Positions 39,521-52,181 of a stretch of DNA of 64,000 bases are shown here, in pieces. Position 1 is the stretch's first letter, and the number at the start of each line of letters is the position of its first letter. Made by a program: the position numbers and the translations under genes. Source of the stretch: Deinococcus radiotolerans (GTDB taxonomy: Bacteria; Deinococcota; Deinococci; Deinococcales; Deinococcaceae); contig NZ_BMPE01000002.1 of the NCBI RefSeq assembly GCF_014647435.1, positions 372,001 to 436,000 on the forward strand, given 5' to 3'. Below the pieces are notes generated by a model. That model saw nothing but the letters and a program-made list of their open reading frames with translations. It did no database searches and had not been told where the DNA came from.

Positions 39521-42356
39521 CGCGCCCCCCCGGCCCACGCCCGCGCTGACCACGCTGGGCGGCCTGAACCTGCGCGGCTTCCGCAAGGTCAAATCCCTGC
39601 TGCTGCTCGTGTACGTCGCATTCGAAGGCCCCACGCCGCGCCGCACCCTGGCGACCCTGCTGTGGCCGGGCGCCGCCCGACCGGAAGGGAGCCTGCGCGT
39701 CGCCCTGCACGCCCTGCGCGAGGTGCACCCGGACGCGCTGGGCGGCGAGGACCGCCTGACCACTCCTGTGACCAGCGACGCGGTCCAGCTCCTGACCCTG
39801 CGCGGCGAGGCCGCCTGGGCCGCCTACCCCGGCCCGTTCCTGCACGGCGTGCCCCTGAGTGGCGTGTCCGCCGAGTTCGAGGAATGGGTCGAGTCGCAGC
39901 GCGAACGCCTCGCGCGGCACGTGCAGGAAGAGGCGCTGCGGGCCGCCGAGACGGCCGAACCTGGCCGCGCCGCCACCTGGGCCGAACGCGCCTACCGCAC
40001 CCCCGCCGCCCCACCCCCCGAACCGGACCTGCTGCGCCGCCTGCTGCCCCTCACGCTGCCCGGCTCGCCCCTGGAAGCCGAGGTGCGCGCCGAACTGAGC
40101 GAAGTCGAAGCCGCCGCACCCACCCCAGCCTCCACGCCCCGCTCAGGTGCGCGCATGCTGGGCCGCGAGGCAGAACTCGCCGCGCTGCTCGCCCGGACCC
40201 TCACCCCGACCCCCGAACAGCCGGGCGGCGTGGCCCTCATCACTGGGCCCGGCGGCATCGGCAAGTCCACCCTCACCCGCGAACTCCTGCGGGAACTCAC
40301 GCGCCTGGACCGCCCCGTCACCCTGGTCGACGCCGAGGGCGCCTCCAGCCCCGCTGAACTCAGCGCCCGCATCGCCGCCGCCCTCACGCCCGGGGAGGCC
40401 GCCCCGCCCACCCTGGCCGCCCTCGCCGCCCGCATCCCCCCGCGCTCAACGGTCCTGCTCGACGGTGCGGACGCCCTCCCGGAACTACCAGACCTCCTCA
40501 GCAGCCTGCGCCGCGACCTGCCCGGCGTGCACTGGGTGATCAGCAGCCGCCGCAGCCCCCCTGGACTCCTGACGCCCGGCGACCTCCTCCTGCCCCTCGC
40601 GGGCCTCCCGCAGGCCCCACCGGAAGCGGACCTCGCCCAGATCGCCGCGAGCAGCGCCACGCAACTCTTCCTGCGCGAAGCCGCCCGCACCCGCCGCGAC
40701 CTCACCCTCACTGCCGGGAACGCCGCCCTGATCGCCGGCCTCACCCGCCGCCTCCAGGGCCACCCCCTCGCCCTGGCCCTGGCCGCCTCATGGCTGCGCG
40801 TCGAGACCCTCGACGCCGTGTACACCCGCGTACTGACCGAAGCCGCCCAGCTCACCCCGGAAGGCGGCGGCAGCGACGGACGGCGCGGCCTGAACGCCGT
40901 CGCCCGCCGCTCCTGGGACCTCCTCACCCCGGACCAGCAACACGCGGCGCTGCGCCTGACCGTCCCCACCGACCTCGACCCCGCCGATGCCCCCCACCTG
41001 GGCGTCCCCGCACACCTCATCGACGAGCTGCTCACGCACAACTTCCTGGAAGCGCACCAGCCCGGCACGGAACGCCTGCGCCTGTACCCCGCGCTGCGCG
41101 GCCTGCTGACTGAGCAGGCCGCCGCGCATCCGGGGCTGATCGCGCAGGCGCGCGCCGACCACGCCCGCCACTACCTGACGTGGTTCACCGCCCAGGCCCC
41201 CGAAGCGCCCCAGGTGGACGCCGAACGCGACAACATCACCGCCGCCCTGCACGCCGCCCTGGAGCGCGGCGAAGCCACCGCCGCTCAGATCGATCACTTC
41301 CTGGCGCACCACGACCGGCGCGGCCTGCACAGCAGCGGCACCGACACCTTCGCCGCCCTGGCCGACGCCGCCGAGGACGCCCGCGCCCCCGAAAGCGTGC
41401 AGGCCGCCGCGCAGATCGCCAGCATGTGGCTCGCCTTCCGGGCCAACCGCCTATTGGATGCGCAAACTCTCGCTGGGCACTTCTTGGCAGGACCACTGGC
41501 CGCCAATCCTGCTAGCCGCATGAAAGTTCTCAACACATTGTCAGCAGTTCGGGGCGTGCAGGGCAAAATACAGTCCGCAGTCGATTTGCTGGAACAAGCT
41601 GTGACGCTGTCTGAGCGTCTGGGTGATCGCACGCGGGAATTGTATTACCGGTTGAACCTTCTGACTTACCTGACCTTCCTGGGTAACGCGGCAGAACTTC
41701 AGCAGCTGCTAACTACTTTGGAGGCGCAGTTACCGCAGTTACCAGAAGCGACTGCGTGGCAGGTGCGGCAAGCTGCGCTGGGAGTCCGCTTGCATCTGCC
41801 TGGTACAGATGACGATCGTGAGAGGCTCTTGGCGGAAGCTGAGGCGCTAGTTATTGCGGGTCGAACTCTGCACATTCAGGCGCTAGAGTCTGAAGGGCAC
41901 GAAGGAAGAACCCGTCTTGCCCTTCTTTTACGGCGCTGGCGCCAGGCAGAAGATTGGCTGAAGGCATGGCGAGCTCACCTAATCGCTTCGGGGGACGTCA
42001 TAGACCAGCCCAGTCTGTTCCTGATTGAATCTGAATTGCACTATGCCCGCGGGCGAGCAAGACAAGGTCGCCGCAGTGCCTTATTGGCGCTCCGTGGTGC
42101 GGAGCGGACTGGAAATCCCTGGATACTTTTAGAGCTATTAAAACTCACTGCTCGTGATTTGCATGCCTGTGACCCGGAACGGCTCTTGGTTTGGGTGCAG
42201 CAAGCTGCTGCTGCTCCGAACATCCACAGTCAACAACGTGCCCATATGAAACAGGCACTCTATGAGATGTACGGCCAGCAACCTGCAGAGCAGGGAGCTG
42301 ACCTAGCATTTCCAGCTCTCCGTTTATGGCTAACTGAACACTTAGATGGCAGTTGA
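39513..42356 (+). CDS. SARP-like NTPase transcriptional regulator with TPR region
   Basis: A 947-aa signal-transduction ATPase with a TTG start that overlaps the YigZ-type gene. The N terminus (about 10-150) looks like a SARP/OmpR-type winged helix plus BTAD helices ([27 protein letters not shown]). An NB-ARC/STAND ATPase follows with Walker [10 protein letters not shown] (K251). The rest is helical and TPR-like. From about residue 646 (base 41450) base composition and codon use change sharply: rows go from about 80% GC to 45-58%, with TTA, CTA, GTT and GAT codons. The reading frame is intact, so the gene looks chimeric. Confidence 0.88.
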   Translation: MTDAPPRPTPALTTLGGLNLRGFRKVKSLLLLVYVAFEGPTPRRTLATLLWPGAARPEGSLRVALHALREVHPDALGGEDRLTTPVTSDAVQLLTLRGEAAWAAYPGPFLHGVPLSGVSAEFEEWVESQRERLARHVQEEALRAAETAEPGRAATWAERAYRTPAAPPPEPDLLRRLLPLTLPGSPLEAEVRAELSEVEAAAPTPASTPRSGARMLGREAELAALLARTLTPTPEQPGGVALITGPGGIGKSTLTRELLRELTRLDRPVTLVDAEGASSPAELSARIAAALTPGEAAPPTLAALAARIPPRSTVLLDGADALPELPDLLSSLRRDLPGVHWVISSRRSPPGLLTPGDLLLPLAGLPQAPPEADLAQIAASSATQLFLREAARTRRDLTLTAGNAALIAGLTRRLQGHPLALALAASWLRVETLDAVYTRVLTEAAQLTPEGGGSDGRRGLNAVARRSWDLLTPDQQHAALRLTVPTDLDPADAPHLGVPAHLIDELLTHNFLEAHQPGTERLRLYPALRGLLTEQAAAHPGLIAQARADHARHYLTWFTAQAPEAPQVDAERDNITAALHAALERGEATAAQIDHFLAHHDRRGLHSSGTDTFAALADAAEDARAPESVQAAAQIASMWLAFRANRLLDAQTLAGHFLAGPLAANPASRMKVLNTLSAVRGVQGKIQSAVDLLEQAVTLSERLGDRTRELYYRLNLLTYLTFLGNAAELQQLLTTLEAQLPQLPEATAWQVRQAALGVRLHLPGTDDDRERLLAEAEALVIAGRTLHIQALESEGHEGRTRLALLLRRWRQAEDWLKAWRAHLIASGDVIDQPSLFLIESELHYARGRARQGRRSALLALRGAERTGNPWILLELLKLTARDLHACDPERLLVWVQQAAAAPNIHSQQRAHMKQALYEMYGQQPAEQGADLAFPALRLWLTEHLDGS

Positions 42357-42358
42357 AC

Positions 42359-42793
42359 TCAGGGACCGAGAACAGGCGGCGGCCACGTTACGTCTGGTTC
42401 ATCGGTGCCGCTTGGAGAGGGCATGTTTGGCGTAGCGGGTTCGAACATGGCGGGCTGGGTAGTCTTGTTGCCCTGGTTCAGGTTTTCGACGTAGTACAGG
42501 GGCCAGCCGTTGCAGAGCATCTGCGCGTAGCCGTACCAGTTGTCCCCGGTGCGCTCCTGGGTGGTGAAGGTGGGGCCGCTGGGCAGGCTGGTGACGACGG
42601 GCATGGGGACGTACTGGCGGACGAAGCTGCTGTTGTACTGGGGCCAGGTGTCGCCGAAGGGTACTTCGTACCGGCCGCTGTAAGCCTGGTGCAGTGGGGT
42701 GTAGATGAACAGGGCGTAGTCCTTGCCCTTGCGGGTGGCGTAGAGCTGCCCGCCCTTGACTGTGATGCCGTCGAACGTCTCGGTTTGCGTCAT
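42359..42793 (-). CDS. Orphan protein of unknown function
   Basis: A 144-aa soluble protein with an acidic, Pro/Thr-rich C-terminal tail (about 118-144). The middle is rich in Tyr and Trp (ALFIYTPLHQAYSGRYEVP, GDTWPQYNSSFVRQY, NWYGYAQMLCNGWPLYYVEN), which suggests a beta-rich fold. The ATG at 42793 follows GGAGGTTCC, and a TACAAT box is at 42830-42825. It converges on the STAND regulator with only 2 bp between the stops. I do not recognise a family; it lies in the GC-poor segment and may be horizontally acquired. Confidence 0.75.
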   Translation of the reverse strand: MTQTETFDGITVKGGQLYATRKGKDYALFIYTPLHQAYSGRYEVPFGDTWPQYNSSFVRQYVPMPVVTSLPSGPTFTTQERTGDNWYGYAQMLCNGWPLYYVENLNQGNKTTQPAMFEPATPNMPSPSGTDEPDVTWPPPVLGP

Positions 42794-42824
42794 GGAACCT
42801 CCGTTGAAGTGTGGTGTGCGCTGC

Positions 42825-42830
42825 ATTGTA
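42825..42830 (-). promoter_or_regulatory. Candidate -10 box of the orphan gene
   Basis: TACAAT on the minus strand would give a leader of about 25 nt that contains the GGAGG site. No clear -35 is seen. Confidence 0.4.
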
Positions 42831-42945
42831 GGTCATTGGTGTTGAGTTCCGGGTCATGAGTGTGTGCGGGTGGGTGCGTGGTCGGGCTGGTGCGGACCTT
42901 GCGCTGTGAGGTGGTTGCATTTCGCTGCGTGTCGTGTGAACCGTG

Positions 42946-42974
42946 ATAAAACTGGGGTGTACCAACAGTTTTAT
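42946..42974. promoter_or_regulatory. Inverted repeat in the nuo upstream region
   Basis: ATAAAACTG at 42946-42954 and CAGTTTTAT at 42966-42974 form a perfect 9-bp inverted repeat with an 11-nt centre. It is AT-rich against a GC-rich genome and about 110 bp before nuoA, so it may be an operator of the respiratory operon or an mRNA leader hairpin. Confidence 0.5.
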
Positions 42975-43045
42975 GGAAGTGCAGTTCGTTTTTAGGACTT
43001 CTCTTTTTTCCAGATCCTAGTGCCGTTTTTCACGAGCAGTATGGG

Positions 43046-43441
43046 GTGAGGGGCGGCGCAGACGCAGAAAGGAGACCGACCATCGAATACGCCAACTTCG
43101 TCATCATGCTGCTCGTCGCGCTCGGCATCGGCATCATTGCTGTGCTTGCTAGCGCCCTCCTCGGCCCCAAGAAGGCCAGTCGAACCAAACTCATGGCCTA
43201 CGAGAGCGGGAACGACCCCGAACGCGGCGGTGTCGGCACCGGCCAGCGCTTCCCCGTGCATTTCTACCTCGTGGCCATGCTGTTCATCATCTTCGACATC
43301 GAAACCGCCTTCTTCTACCCCCTGGCCGTCGCGTACCAGAAACTCATCCCCTTTGCCTTCTTCGAGGCCGTCACCTTCGTGCTCCTGCTGCTCGTCGGGT
43401 ACGTGTACATCCTGAAAAAGAAGGTGCTGGAATGGGCCTAA
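43046..43441 (+). CDS. nuoA: NADH-quinone oxidoreductase subunit A
   Basis: A three-helix membrane subunit of complex I. YESGNDPERGGVGTGQRFPVHFYLVAMLFIIFDIE carries the conserved loop and acidic residues, and the LLLLVGYVYILKKKVLEW end is typical. The only standard in-frame start is GTG at 43046 (131 aa), which has no ribosome-binding site. A perfect AAAGGAG at 43068-43074 lies 7 nt before an ATC at 43082 (IEYANF...), giving 119 aa, so initiation at ATC is likely. It is the first gene of the 14-gene nuo operon. Confidence 0.93.
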   Translation: MRGGADAERRPTIEYANFVIMLLVALGIGIIAVLASALLGPKKASRTKLMAYESGNDPERGGVGTGQRFPVHFYLVAMLFIIFDIETAFFYPLAVAYQKLIPFAFFEAVTFVLLLLVGYVYILKKKVLEWA

Positions 43442-43541
43442 GAGCGCTTACTCCTGCGTCGGCGAATCAAGAGAGGCGAAGGGCCGCCCCTGAGCCTGGG
43501 GCCACCGGACGCTCAGCAGGCCACACCGTGGAGGTGCGCCC

Positions 43542-44078
43542 ATGCCACTGAAGGAACTGTTCGAGAAGGACTGGCAGGAACTGGAGTCCGAGGGGATCCT
43601 GTTTTCCAGCCTGGAGAAGCTAGTCGCGTGGGGGCGGAGTAACAGCCTGTGGCCCGCGACGTTCGGGCTGGCGTGCTGCGCCATTGAGATGATGAGCTCC
43701 ACCGACGGCCGCAACGACCTGGCGCGCTTCGGGAGTGAGGTGTTTCGCGCGTCGCCCCGGCAGGCGGACGTGATGATCGTCGCGGGGCGCCTGAGCAAGA
43801 AGATGGCGCCGGTCATGCGCCGCGTGTACGACCAGATGCCCGACCCGAAGTGGGTGATCAGCATGGGCGCGTGCGCCAGCAGCGGCGGCATGTTCAACAA
43901 CTACGCGATTGTGCAGAACGTGGACAGCGTCGTGCCGGTGGACATCTTCGTGCCCGGCTGCCCCCCCCGCCCCGAGGCGCTGATCTACGCCGTGATGCAG
44001 CTCCAGAAGAAGGTGCGCGGCGAGGCGTTCGACGGGCTGGGGCAGCAGCTGCCCATGGTGGACGCATGGACCCGCTGA
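43542..44078 (+). CDS. nuoB: NADH-quinone oxidoreductase subunit B
   Basis: A 178-aa peripheral-arm subunit of complex I that holds Fe-S cluster N2, the last carrier before quinone. The four ligands are C45, C46, C111 and C140, the same spacing as E. coli NuoB C63-C64-C129-C158. GGAGGT precedes the ATG. The last 13 bases overlap nuoC. Confidence 0.96.
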   Translation: MPLKELFEKDWQELESEGILFSSLEKLVAWGRSNSLWPATFGLACCAIEMMSSTDGRNDLARFGSEVFRASPRQADVMIVAGRLSKKMAPVMRRVYDQMPDPKWVISMGACASSGGMFNNYAIVQNVDSVVPVDIFVPGCPPRPEALIYAVMQLQKKVRGEAFDGLGQQLPMVDAWTR

Positions 44079-44773
44079 AACCCGCAGACGCGAAACCCAT
44101 GGGCCGCGAGGGCGTCGCGCAGTCCAGCACCAGCGCCGCGCCGGTCGTCCCGTCCCCGGTCCCGGTGATTCCGGCTGCGCCCAGCCGCGACGTGACCGGC
44201 CTGATCGCCGAACTGGGCCTGACCGAGGATCACGCCGCCGAACCCACCGCCCTGGTCACGCCCGGCGATCTGCACCGCGCCGCGCAGGCCCTCAAAGATC
44301 ACGGGTTCATGCTCATGGACACCGTCGGCATCGACTACAGCACCTACACCGAGGCCCGCCCGAAGCGCTTCGCGGTGCTGCACAACATCTACCACCCGCG
44401 CGACCACCGCCGCCTCTTCCTGCGCGTGTGGCTGGACGACGGCGAGACCCTGCCCAGCCTGTACCCGATCTGGCGCGCCGCGAACTACCTGGAACGCGAG
44501 GTGTACGACCTGATGGGCGTCACCTTCACCGGTCACCCCGACCTGCGCAAGGTCCTCACGCCCGACGACCTCGAAGGTCACCCGCTGCGCAAGGACTTCC
44601 CGCTGGGCGAGACGCCCACCCTGTTCCGCGAGGGCCGTCACCTCGACCCAGCGGCGTTCCGCGCGGGCCTCACCGGGCGCGACGCGGGACTCACCGGATA
44701 CCGCGGCGAACTGCGCCGGGGCCGGGGCGAGGACCGCCTGCCGCCCGTCATGCCGGAAGGAGGGCCCAAGTGA
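44066..44773 (+). CDS. nuoC: NADH-quinone oxidoreductase subunit C
   Basis: A 235-aa peripheral subunit of complex I (30-kDa type). The signature is [41 protein letters not shown]. An Ala/Pro/Ser-rich N-terminal extension of about 40 residues precedes the core. The ATG at 44066 lies inside nuoB; an ATG at 44099 is possible. NuoC and NuoD are separate here, unlike in E. coli where they are fused. Confidence 0.94.
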   Translation: MDPLKPADAKPMGREGVAQSSTSAAPVVPSPVPVIPAAPSRDVTGLIAELGLTEDHAAEPTALVTPGDLHRAAQALKDHGFMLMDTVGIDYSTYTEARPKRFAVLHNIYHPRDHRRLFLRVWLDDGETLPSLYPIWRAANYLEREVYDLMGVTFTGHPDLRKVLTPDDLEGHPLRKDFPLGETPTLFREGRHLDPAAFRAGLTGRDAGLTGYRGELRRGRGEDRLPPVMPEGGPK

Positions 44774-46113
44774 CCACGACCGACAAGCCCGGCACTGGTC
44801 AGCAGGGCGCCGCTCAGCCCAGCCGTCCGGCCCCCACGCACGGCGCGCAGGCCCCCGGCGGGACGCTGGCCCCCGAGCAGATGCAGCCCGACCATCAGGA
44901 ATCCACGAGCGCCGAGCGCCTGCACGGGCAGACCGAAGGGCAGATGCACACGCAGATCATGAGCCTGAACGTCGGGCCGCAGCACCCCAGTACGCACGGC
45001 GTGCTGCGGCTCGTGGTGGACATGGACGGCGAGTACGTCGTGAAGGTCACCCCGCACATGGGGTACCTGCACACCGGCTTCGAGAAGACCTTCGAGAATC
45101 GCACGTACCAGCAGGGCGTGACCTACGCGCCCCGCACCGACTACCTGCACTCGTTCGGCCATGAACTCGCGTACGTCCTGAGCGTCGAGAAACTCCTGCA
45201 GGCGGACGTGCCCGAACGGGCCACCACCGTGCGCGTCATCCTGCACGAACTCGGACGCATCCACAGCCACCTCGTGTTCGTCGGCACCGGCCTGCTCGAC
45301 CTGGGCGCCCTGACCCCGTTCTTCTACGCCTTCCGCGAGAAAGAAGCCCTCCAGGACCTGTTCGAGGCGGTGTGCGGGTACCGCATGAACCAGGGGTACT
45401 TCCGCGTGGGCGGCCTGTACCGCGACATCCCGGGCGACTGGGCGCCCCGCGTGGAGAAGTTCCTCGACCAGATGGAACGCGGCGTCACCGAGTACAGCAC
45501 CCTGTTCGCGCAGAACCCCATCTTCCTCGACCGCGCTAAAGGGGTGGGCGTCATCCCGCCCGAGGTCGCCATCGACCTGGGCCTCACCGGACCCAACCTG
45601 CGCGCCAGCGGCGTGCCCCTCGACCACCGCAAGGACAACCCCTACTGCGGCTACGAGAGCTACGACTTCAACGTCATCACCAGCACCGACGGGGATTCCC
45701 TGGCGCGCTTCAACATGCGCCTCCTCGAATTCGGCGAGAGCATCAAGATCGTCCGGCAGGCCCTCAGGCGCCTGAAACCCGGCCCGGTCAAGGACCCCAA
45801 CCGCAAGATCAGCCTCCCGCCCCGCCACGAACTCGAGACGAGCATGGAAGCGGTCATCCACCACTTCAAACTCGTCACCGAGGGCTTCCACCCGCCCACC
45901 GGCGAGGTGTACGTCCCGGTCGAGAGTGCGCGCGGCGAGGTCGGGTACTACATCGTCAGTGACGGCGGCAGCATGCCGTACCGCGTGAAGATCCGCGCGC
46001 CCAGCTTCGTGAACCTCCAGGCGCTGGAGTACGCCTGCGTCGGCGCGCAGTTCGCGGACCTCATCACGATTCTCGCCACCATCGACCCCGTGCTGGGCGA
46101 CGTGGACCGCTGA
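44770..46113 (+). CDS. nuoD: NADH-quinone oxidoreductase subunit D
   Basis: A 447-aa 49-kDa-type subunit that forms the quinone pocket with NuoB. Blocks [22 protein letters not shown] and [21 protein letters not shown] are conserved, and the quinone-site His and Tyr are in HPSTHG and the later TY region. The GTG start overlaps the nuoC stop (GTGA) behind AAGGAGG. The first 60 residues are a Gln/Pro/Thr-rich extension that the family usually lacks. Confidence 0.95.
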   Translation: MTTTDKPGTGQQGAAQPSRPAPTHGAQAPGGTLAPEQMQPDHQESTSAERLHGQTEGQMHTQIMSLNVGPQHPSTHGVLRLVVDMDGEYVVKVTPHMGYLHTGFEKTFENRTYQQGVTYAPRTDYLHSFGHELAYVLSVEKLLQADVPERATTVRVILHELGRIHSHLVFVGTGLLDLGALTPFFYAFREKEALQDLFEAVCGYRMNQGYFRVGGLYRDIPGDWAPRVEKFLDQMERGVTEYSTLFAQNPIFLDRAKGVGVIPPEVAIDLGLTGPNLRASGVPLDHRKDNPYCGYESYDFNVITSTDGDSLARFNMRLLEFGESIKIVRQALRRLKPGPVKDPNRKISLPPRHELETSMEAVIHHFKLVTEGFHPPTGEVYVPVESARGEVGYYIVSDGGSMPYRVKIRAPSFVNLQALEYACVGAQFADLITILATIDPVLGDVDR

Positions 46114-46160
46114 TTACCGGCGGACCCCGGACGTTCTCTCAATCAAGGAGTGCAGCCAAT

Positions 46161-46784
46161 TTGAGTTACTTCGCTGAGAAACAACCACTGGTGGCGGATA
46201 TCTTCAGCCGTTACCCGGATTCACCGCAGGGGCGGCGCAGCGCACTGATGCCGCTGCTGCGTGAGGTGCAGGACGCCGAGGGCTTCGTGTCCGAGGCCCG
46301 CATGGCCGAGATCGCCGCGCTGTGCGGCACGACGGCGACCGAGGTGCGCTCGGTGATGAGCTTCTACTCCACGTACCACACGCTCCCCACAGGCAAATAT
46401 CACCTGCAGGTGTGCAGCACGCTGATGTGCGCGCTGGCCGGGTCGGACGAACTGTGGGATCACCTCGTGGAGACGCTGGACGTGCAGCCGGGCGAGGTGA
46501 GCGCGGACGGGCGCTTCAGCGTGCAGAAGGTCGAGTGCCTGGGCTCGTGCGGCACCGCGCCCATGATGCAGATCAACAATGACGGGTACTACGAGAACGT
46601 GGGCCCCAGCAAGTGCGCGCGGATTCTGGAGTCACTGCGGAGCGACCTGCAGCCGCTGCCGGACAATCCGGTGCCGGTGACGGTGGGCGCCGACGGGCGG
46701 CAGGTGCTGGCGACCGGGCAGGCGATCGGGTCGAGCGTGACGGGCCTGCACCGCCTGCCGGAACAGGCCGGGGGTGAGGCGTGA
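46161..46784 (+). CDS. nuoE: NADH-quinone oxidoreductase subunit E
   Basis: A 207-aa thioredoxin-fold subunit with a [2Fe-2S] cluster (N1a). The ligands are in CSTLMC and CLGSCGTAP. It starts with TTG behind AAGGAG (46145-46150). The C-terminal 35 residues after the fold are an extension with no known role. Its stop overlaps the nuoF start. Confidence 0.95.
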   Translation: MSYFAEKQPLVADIFSRYPDSPQGRRSALMPLLREVQDAEGFVSEARMAEIAALCGTTATEVRSVMSFYSTYHTLPTGKYHLQVCSTLMCALAGSDELWDHLVETLDVQPGEVSADGRFSVQKVECLGSCGTAPMMQINNDGYYENVGPSKCARILESLRSDLQPLPDNPVPVTVGADGRQVLATGQAIGSSVTGLHRLPEQAGGEA

Positions 46785-48124
46785 CCGCCACGGCCCCCAC
46801 CCCCCCGAAACCGATCACGAGCGCGAAGGACCCGCGCTTCGCGCCGACGCTGTACGCGCACGTGGGGCAGCCGGAGAGCTGGACTCTTGCTTACTACCGC
46901 CGGAACGGTGGGTACGAGCCGGTGAAGCGCGCGTTCGCGATGGGCCCGGACGCCGTGATCGAGGAAGTGAAAAAGTCCGGCCTGCGCGGGCGCGGCGGGG
47001 CGGGCTTCGCGACGGGCCTGAAGTGGTCGTTCATGCCGCTGAAGGACGGCAAGCCGCACTACATCATCTGCAACGCGGACGAGTCCGAACCCGGCAGCTT
47101 CAAGGACCGCTACCTGCTCTCGGAGGACCCGCACCAGCTGATCGAGGGGATGATCATCGCGGGCTACGCCATGCGCGCCAGCGTGGGGTACATCTACATC
47201 CGAGGGGAGTACGTGCACGCCGCCGAGCGCATCTGGGCCGCCATTCACGAGGCGCGCGCGGCGGGGCTGCTGGGCCAGAACATCCTGGGCAGCGGCTTCG
47301 ACTTCCAGCTGTTCGTGCACCGCGGCGCCGGAGCGTACATCTGCGGCGAGGAAACCGCACTCATGAACTCGCTGGAGGGCCTGCGCGCCAACCCGCGCCT
47401 GAAGCCCCCCTTCCCGGCCGCGGCGGGCCTGTACGGGCTGCCCACCACCATCAACAACGTCGAGACCTTCTGCGCCGCCACGCAGATCCTGCGCTACGGC
47501 GCGGACTGGCACGCGGGCATGGGCACTGAGAAGAGCAAAGGCATGAAACTCTTCCAGATCAGTGGCCCGGTCGCGCGGCCCGGCGTGTACGAACTGCCGC
47601 TGGGCACCACCTTCCGCGAACTCATCTACGACTGGGCGGGCGGCCCCCTGGAGGAGATGAAGGCCATCATTCCCGGCGGAAGCAGCTGCCCCATGCTGCC
47701 CTGGACGGACGCGATTCTCGACACGCCCATGGACTACGAGGCCGTCGCGGCCGCCGGCAGCATGCTGGGCACCGGCGGCGTCACGCTGATCCCGAAGGCG
47801 GACTGCATCGTGAACGCCACCTGGAACCTCGTGCGCTTCTACGGCCACGAGAGCTGCGGGAAGTGCACGCCGTGCCGCGAGGGCATCAGCTCCTGGATGA
47901 CCCGCATGTACCAGAAACTCGTGACCGGCCGCGGCCAGCCCGGCGACGTGCAGCTCATCTTGGACATGAGTGACAACATCGGCGGCCGCAGCTTCTGCGC
48001 GCTGGCCGACGCCTGCCTGGGCCCGGTCCTGAGCAGCATCAAACACTTCCGCGAGGAATACGACGCCCTGGCCACCACCCAGCAGCCCCTGTACCCCGCG
48101 CGCAAACGCTGGAGGGACGCGTGA
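46781..48124 (+). CDS. nuoF: NADH-quinone oxidoreductase subunit F
   Basis: A 447-aa subunit that binds NADH, FMN and cluster N3. The nucleotide site is [14 protein letters not shown], the FMN site is [17 protein letters not shown], and the [4Fe-4S] ligands are in [12 protein letters not shown] plus a later Cys (FCALAD). The GTG start overlaps the nuoE stop as GTGA. Confidence 0.96.
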   Translation: MTATAPTPPKPITSAKDPRFAPTLYAHVGQPESWTLAYYRRNGGYEPVKRAFAMGPDAVIEEVKKSGLRGRGGAGFATGLKWSFMPLKDGKPHYIICNADESEPGSFKDRYLLSEDPHQLIEGMIIAGYAMRASVGYIYIRGEYVHAAERIWAAIHEARAAGLLGQNILGSGFDFQLFVHRGAGAYICGEETALMNSLEGLRANPRLKPPFPAAAGLYGLPTTINNVETFCAATQILRYGADWHAGMGTEKSKGMKLFQISGPVARPGVYELPLGTTFRELIYDWAGGPLEEMKAIIPGGSSCPMLPWTDAILDTPMDYEAVAAAGSMLGTGGVTLIPKADCIVNATWNLVRFYGHESCGKCTPCREGISSWMTRMYQKLVTGRGQPGDVQLILDMSDNIGGRSFCALADACLGPVLSSIKHFREEYDALATTQQPLYPARKRWRDA

Positions 48125-48161
48125 GGCGCGTGCCGGGCCGGACCCGCCGTGAGGTGCGGAC

Positions 48162-50332
<2,171 letters not shown>

Positions 50333-50333
<1 letters not shown>

Positions 50334-51490
50334 TGCCCGACTGGCTCGCCACACTCCTGATCTCGCTGCTCAAGGCCGTGCTGGTCGTCCTGGGCCTGCT
50401 GACCACCTTCGCGTACATGACCCTGATCGAGCGGCGCCTGCTGGGCCGCATGCAGCTGCGCCCCGGCCCGAACCGCGTGGGCCCCATGGGCCTGCTGCAA
50501 CCCGCCGCGGACGCCATCAAGAGCATCTTCAAGGAGGACCTCACCGTCACCCTGGCCGACAAGCTCGTGTACACCCTGGCGCCCATCGTCGCCATCGGCA
50601 TGGCCCTGACCGCGTTCGGGGGCCTGCCCGCCGGGCCCGCCGGGAGCCTGTTCGGCGAGAACCCCTGGGTGTACAACCTCGACACCGGCATCCTGGCGCT
50701 GCTCGCGCTGACCAGCATGGGCGTGTATGGCATCTTCCTGGGCGGCTGGGCGTCCGGCAGCAAATACCCGATCCTGGGCGGCCTGCGGTCAAGCGCGCAG
50801 ATGATCAGCTACGAACTCGGCATGGGCCTGAGCCTGCTGGGCCTGCTGATGATCGTGGGCACCACCTCCTTCCACGGCATCGTGGGCTGGCAGGCGCAGA
50901 ACGGCCCGATGATCCTCTTCCAGTCGCTGGGCTTCGTGCTGTTCCTGATCTCGTCCTTCGCGGAAACGAACCGCACGCCCTTCGACCTGCCGGAAGCCGA
51001 GCAGGAGATCGTCGCCGGGTACCTCACGGAGTACAGCGCGATCAAGTGGGCGCTGTTCCAGATGGCCGAGTACGTGAACATGATCACCGCGTCCGCCGTC
51101 ATGAGCACCCTCTTCTTCGGCGGCTGGAAGGGCCCGCAGTTCCTCAACGGCCTGATCCCCGGGATTTCCGACTGGCCGCTGATCTGGCTGATCGTGAAGA
51201 TTGCGTTCTTCCTGTTCCTGTTCATCTGGGTGCGCGCCACCCTCCCGCGGCTGCGCTACGACCAGCTGATGCGCTTCGGCTGGAAACTCGTGCTGCCCCT
51301 GGCGCTGGCCAACACCATGCTGACCGCCGCGTTCCTCGCCTTCCGCGGCTCCGGCGGCCTGTGGTTCCTGGGCGTCCTCAGCTTCGCGGGCGTGCTCGCG
51401 CTGCTCGTCCTGAGCGACCGCGTCCGCACCCTGTGGAACCAGCCCAGCATCCGCCCCGAAGGGGACATCGTCCGCGCCGGAGGCGACTGA
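50333..51490 (+). CDS. nuoH: NADH-quinone oxidoreductase subunit H
   Basis: A 385-aa membrane subunit with about eight helices that joins the two arms of complex I and lines the quinone tunnel. Blocks [51 protein letters not shown] and [17 protein letters not shown] are conserved. The ATG shares one base with the nuoG stop (TGATG). Confidence 0.96.
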
Positions 51491-51526
51491 TGCGCGCCTC
51501 CCCTCACCCCACCACAGGAGCCAACC

Positions 51527-52066
51527 ATGGGCGTTCTTGAAATAGCCAAGGGCATGGGCGTCACGCTGGGGAAACTGTTCCAGAAACCCGTGACCGTCAG
51601 TTACCCCGAACAGCGCGCCACGCTGCAACCCCGCTTCCGCGGGCGGCACATCTTGACCCGCCACCCCGGCACGAATCTGGAAAAGTGCATCGGCTGCTCG
51701 CTGTGCGCCGCCGCGTGCCCCGCCTACGCCATCTACGTGGAGGCCGCCGAGAACGACCCGGCCGCGCCCGTGTCGCCTGGCGAGCGGTACGCGAAGGTAT
51801 ACGAGATCAACATGCTGCGCTGCATCTTCTGCGGCATGTGCGAGGAAGCCTGCCCGACCGGCGCGGTCGTACTGGGCAACGAGTTCGAGATGGCCGACTA
51901 CCGCTACCGCGACTTCGTGTACGCCAAGGAGGACATGCTCGTCGGCGTGACCGGCAGCGTCCCGCAGCGCCGCGAGGCCGAGCGCAGAGGCAAACCCGTC
52001 CGCCTGGGCTTCCAACTCGACGGCGGGCAGCCCCGCGCGGAACTGGAAGGGGTGAAGTACCAGTGA
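51527..52066 (+). CDS. nuoI: NADH-quinone oxidoreductase subunit I
   Basis: A 179-aa subunit with clusters N6a and N6b. The two [4Fe-4S] motifs are [12 protein letters not shown] and [12 protein letters not shown]. An amphipathic N-terminal helix ([14 protein letters not shown]) lies on the membrane face. AGGAG precedes the ATG. The gene ends 1 bp before the heptad repeat at 52068. Confidence 0.96.
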   Translation: MGVLEIAKGMGVTLGKLFQKPVTVSYPEQRATLQPRFRGRHILTRHPGTNLEKCIGCSLCAAACPAYAIYVEAAENDPAAPVSPGERYAKVYEINMLRCIFCGMCEEACPTGAVVLGNEFEMADYRYRDFVYAKEDMLVGVTGSVPQRREAERRGKPVRLGFQLDGGQPRAELEGVKYQ

Positions 52067-52067
52067 G

Positions 52068-52100
52068 GGTCGATGGTCGATGGTTGAAAGTTGATGGTTG
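52068..52100. repeat. Tandem heptads after nuoI (GGTYGAT type)
   Basis: GGTCGAT, GGTCGAT, GGTTGAA, AGTTGAT and GGTTG follow each other in register. On the other strand it contains CAACCATCAACTTTC, identical over 15 bases to the right arm of the hairpin at 17230-17279. Confidence 0.75.
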
Positions 52101-52134
52101 TCCTGCGTCCCGCGCCCCGCGCACGGCGTCCCTC

Positions 52135-52169
52135 CCACTGCCCACTGCCCACACCCCACTCCCCGTGGC
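52135..52169. repeat. Second heptad run before nuoJ (CCACTGC type)
   Basis: CCACTGC, CCACTGC, CCACACC, CCACTCC and the degenerate CCGTGGC are in register. The unit differs from that at 52068-52100 but has the same 7-base period, in the same 115-bp nuoI-nuoJ gap. Confidence 0.6.
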
Positions 52170-52181
52170 CGGAGACCGCCC

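Larger units (their letters stand above)
41450..43045. other. GC-poor segment
   Basis: Starting inside the STAND regulator gene, and covering the orphan gene at 42359-42793 and the nuo leader, GC is visibly lower than in the rest of the window. The left edge is abrupt (between 41440 and 41460); the right edge is at nuoA. No transposase, direct repeats or tRNA were seen at its edges. Confidence 0.65.

Noticed and set aside
39513..42356. Frameshift or assembly error at the GC break in the regulator gene
   Set aside because: The frame is intact for another 300 codons with plausible helical TPR-like sequence and a normal stop.
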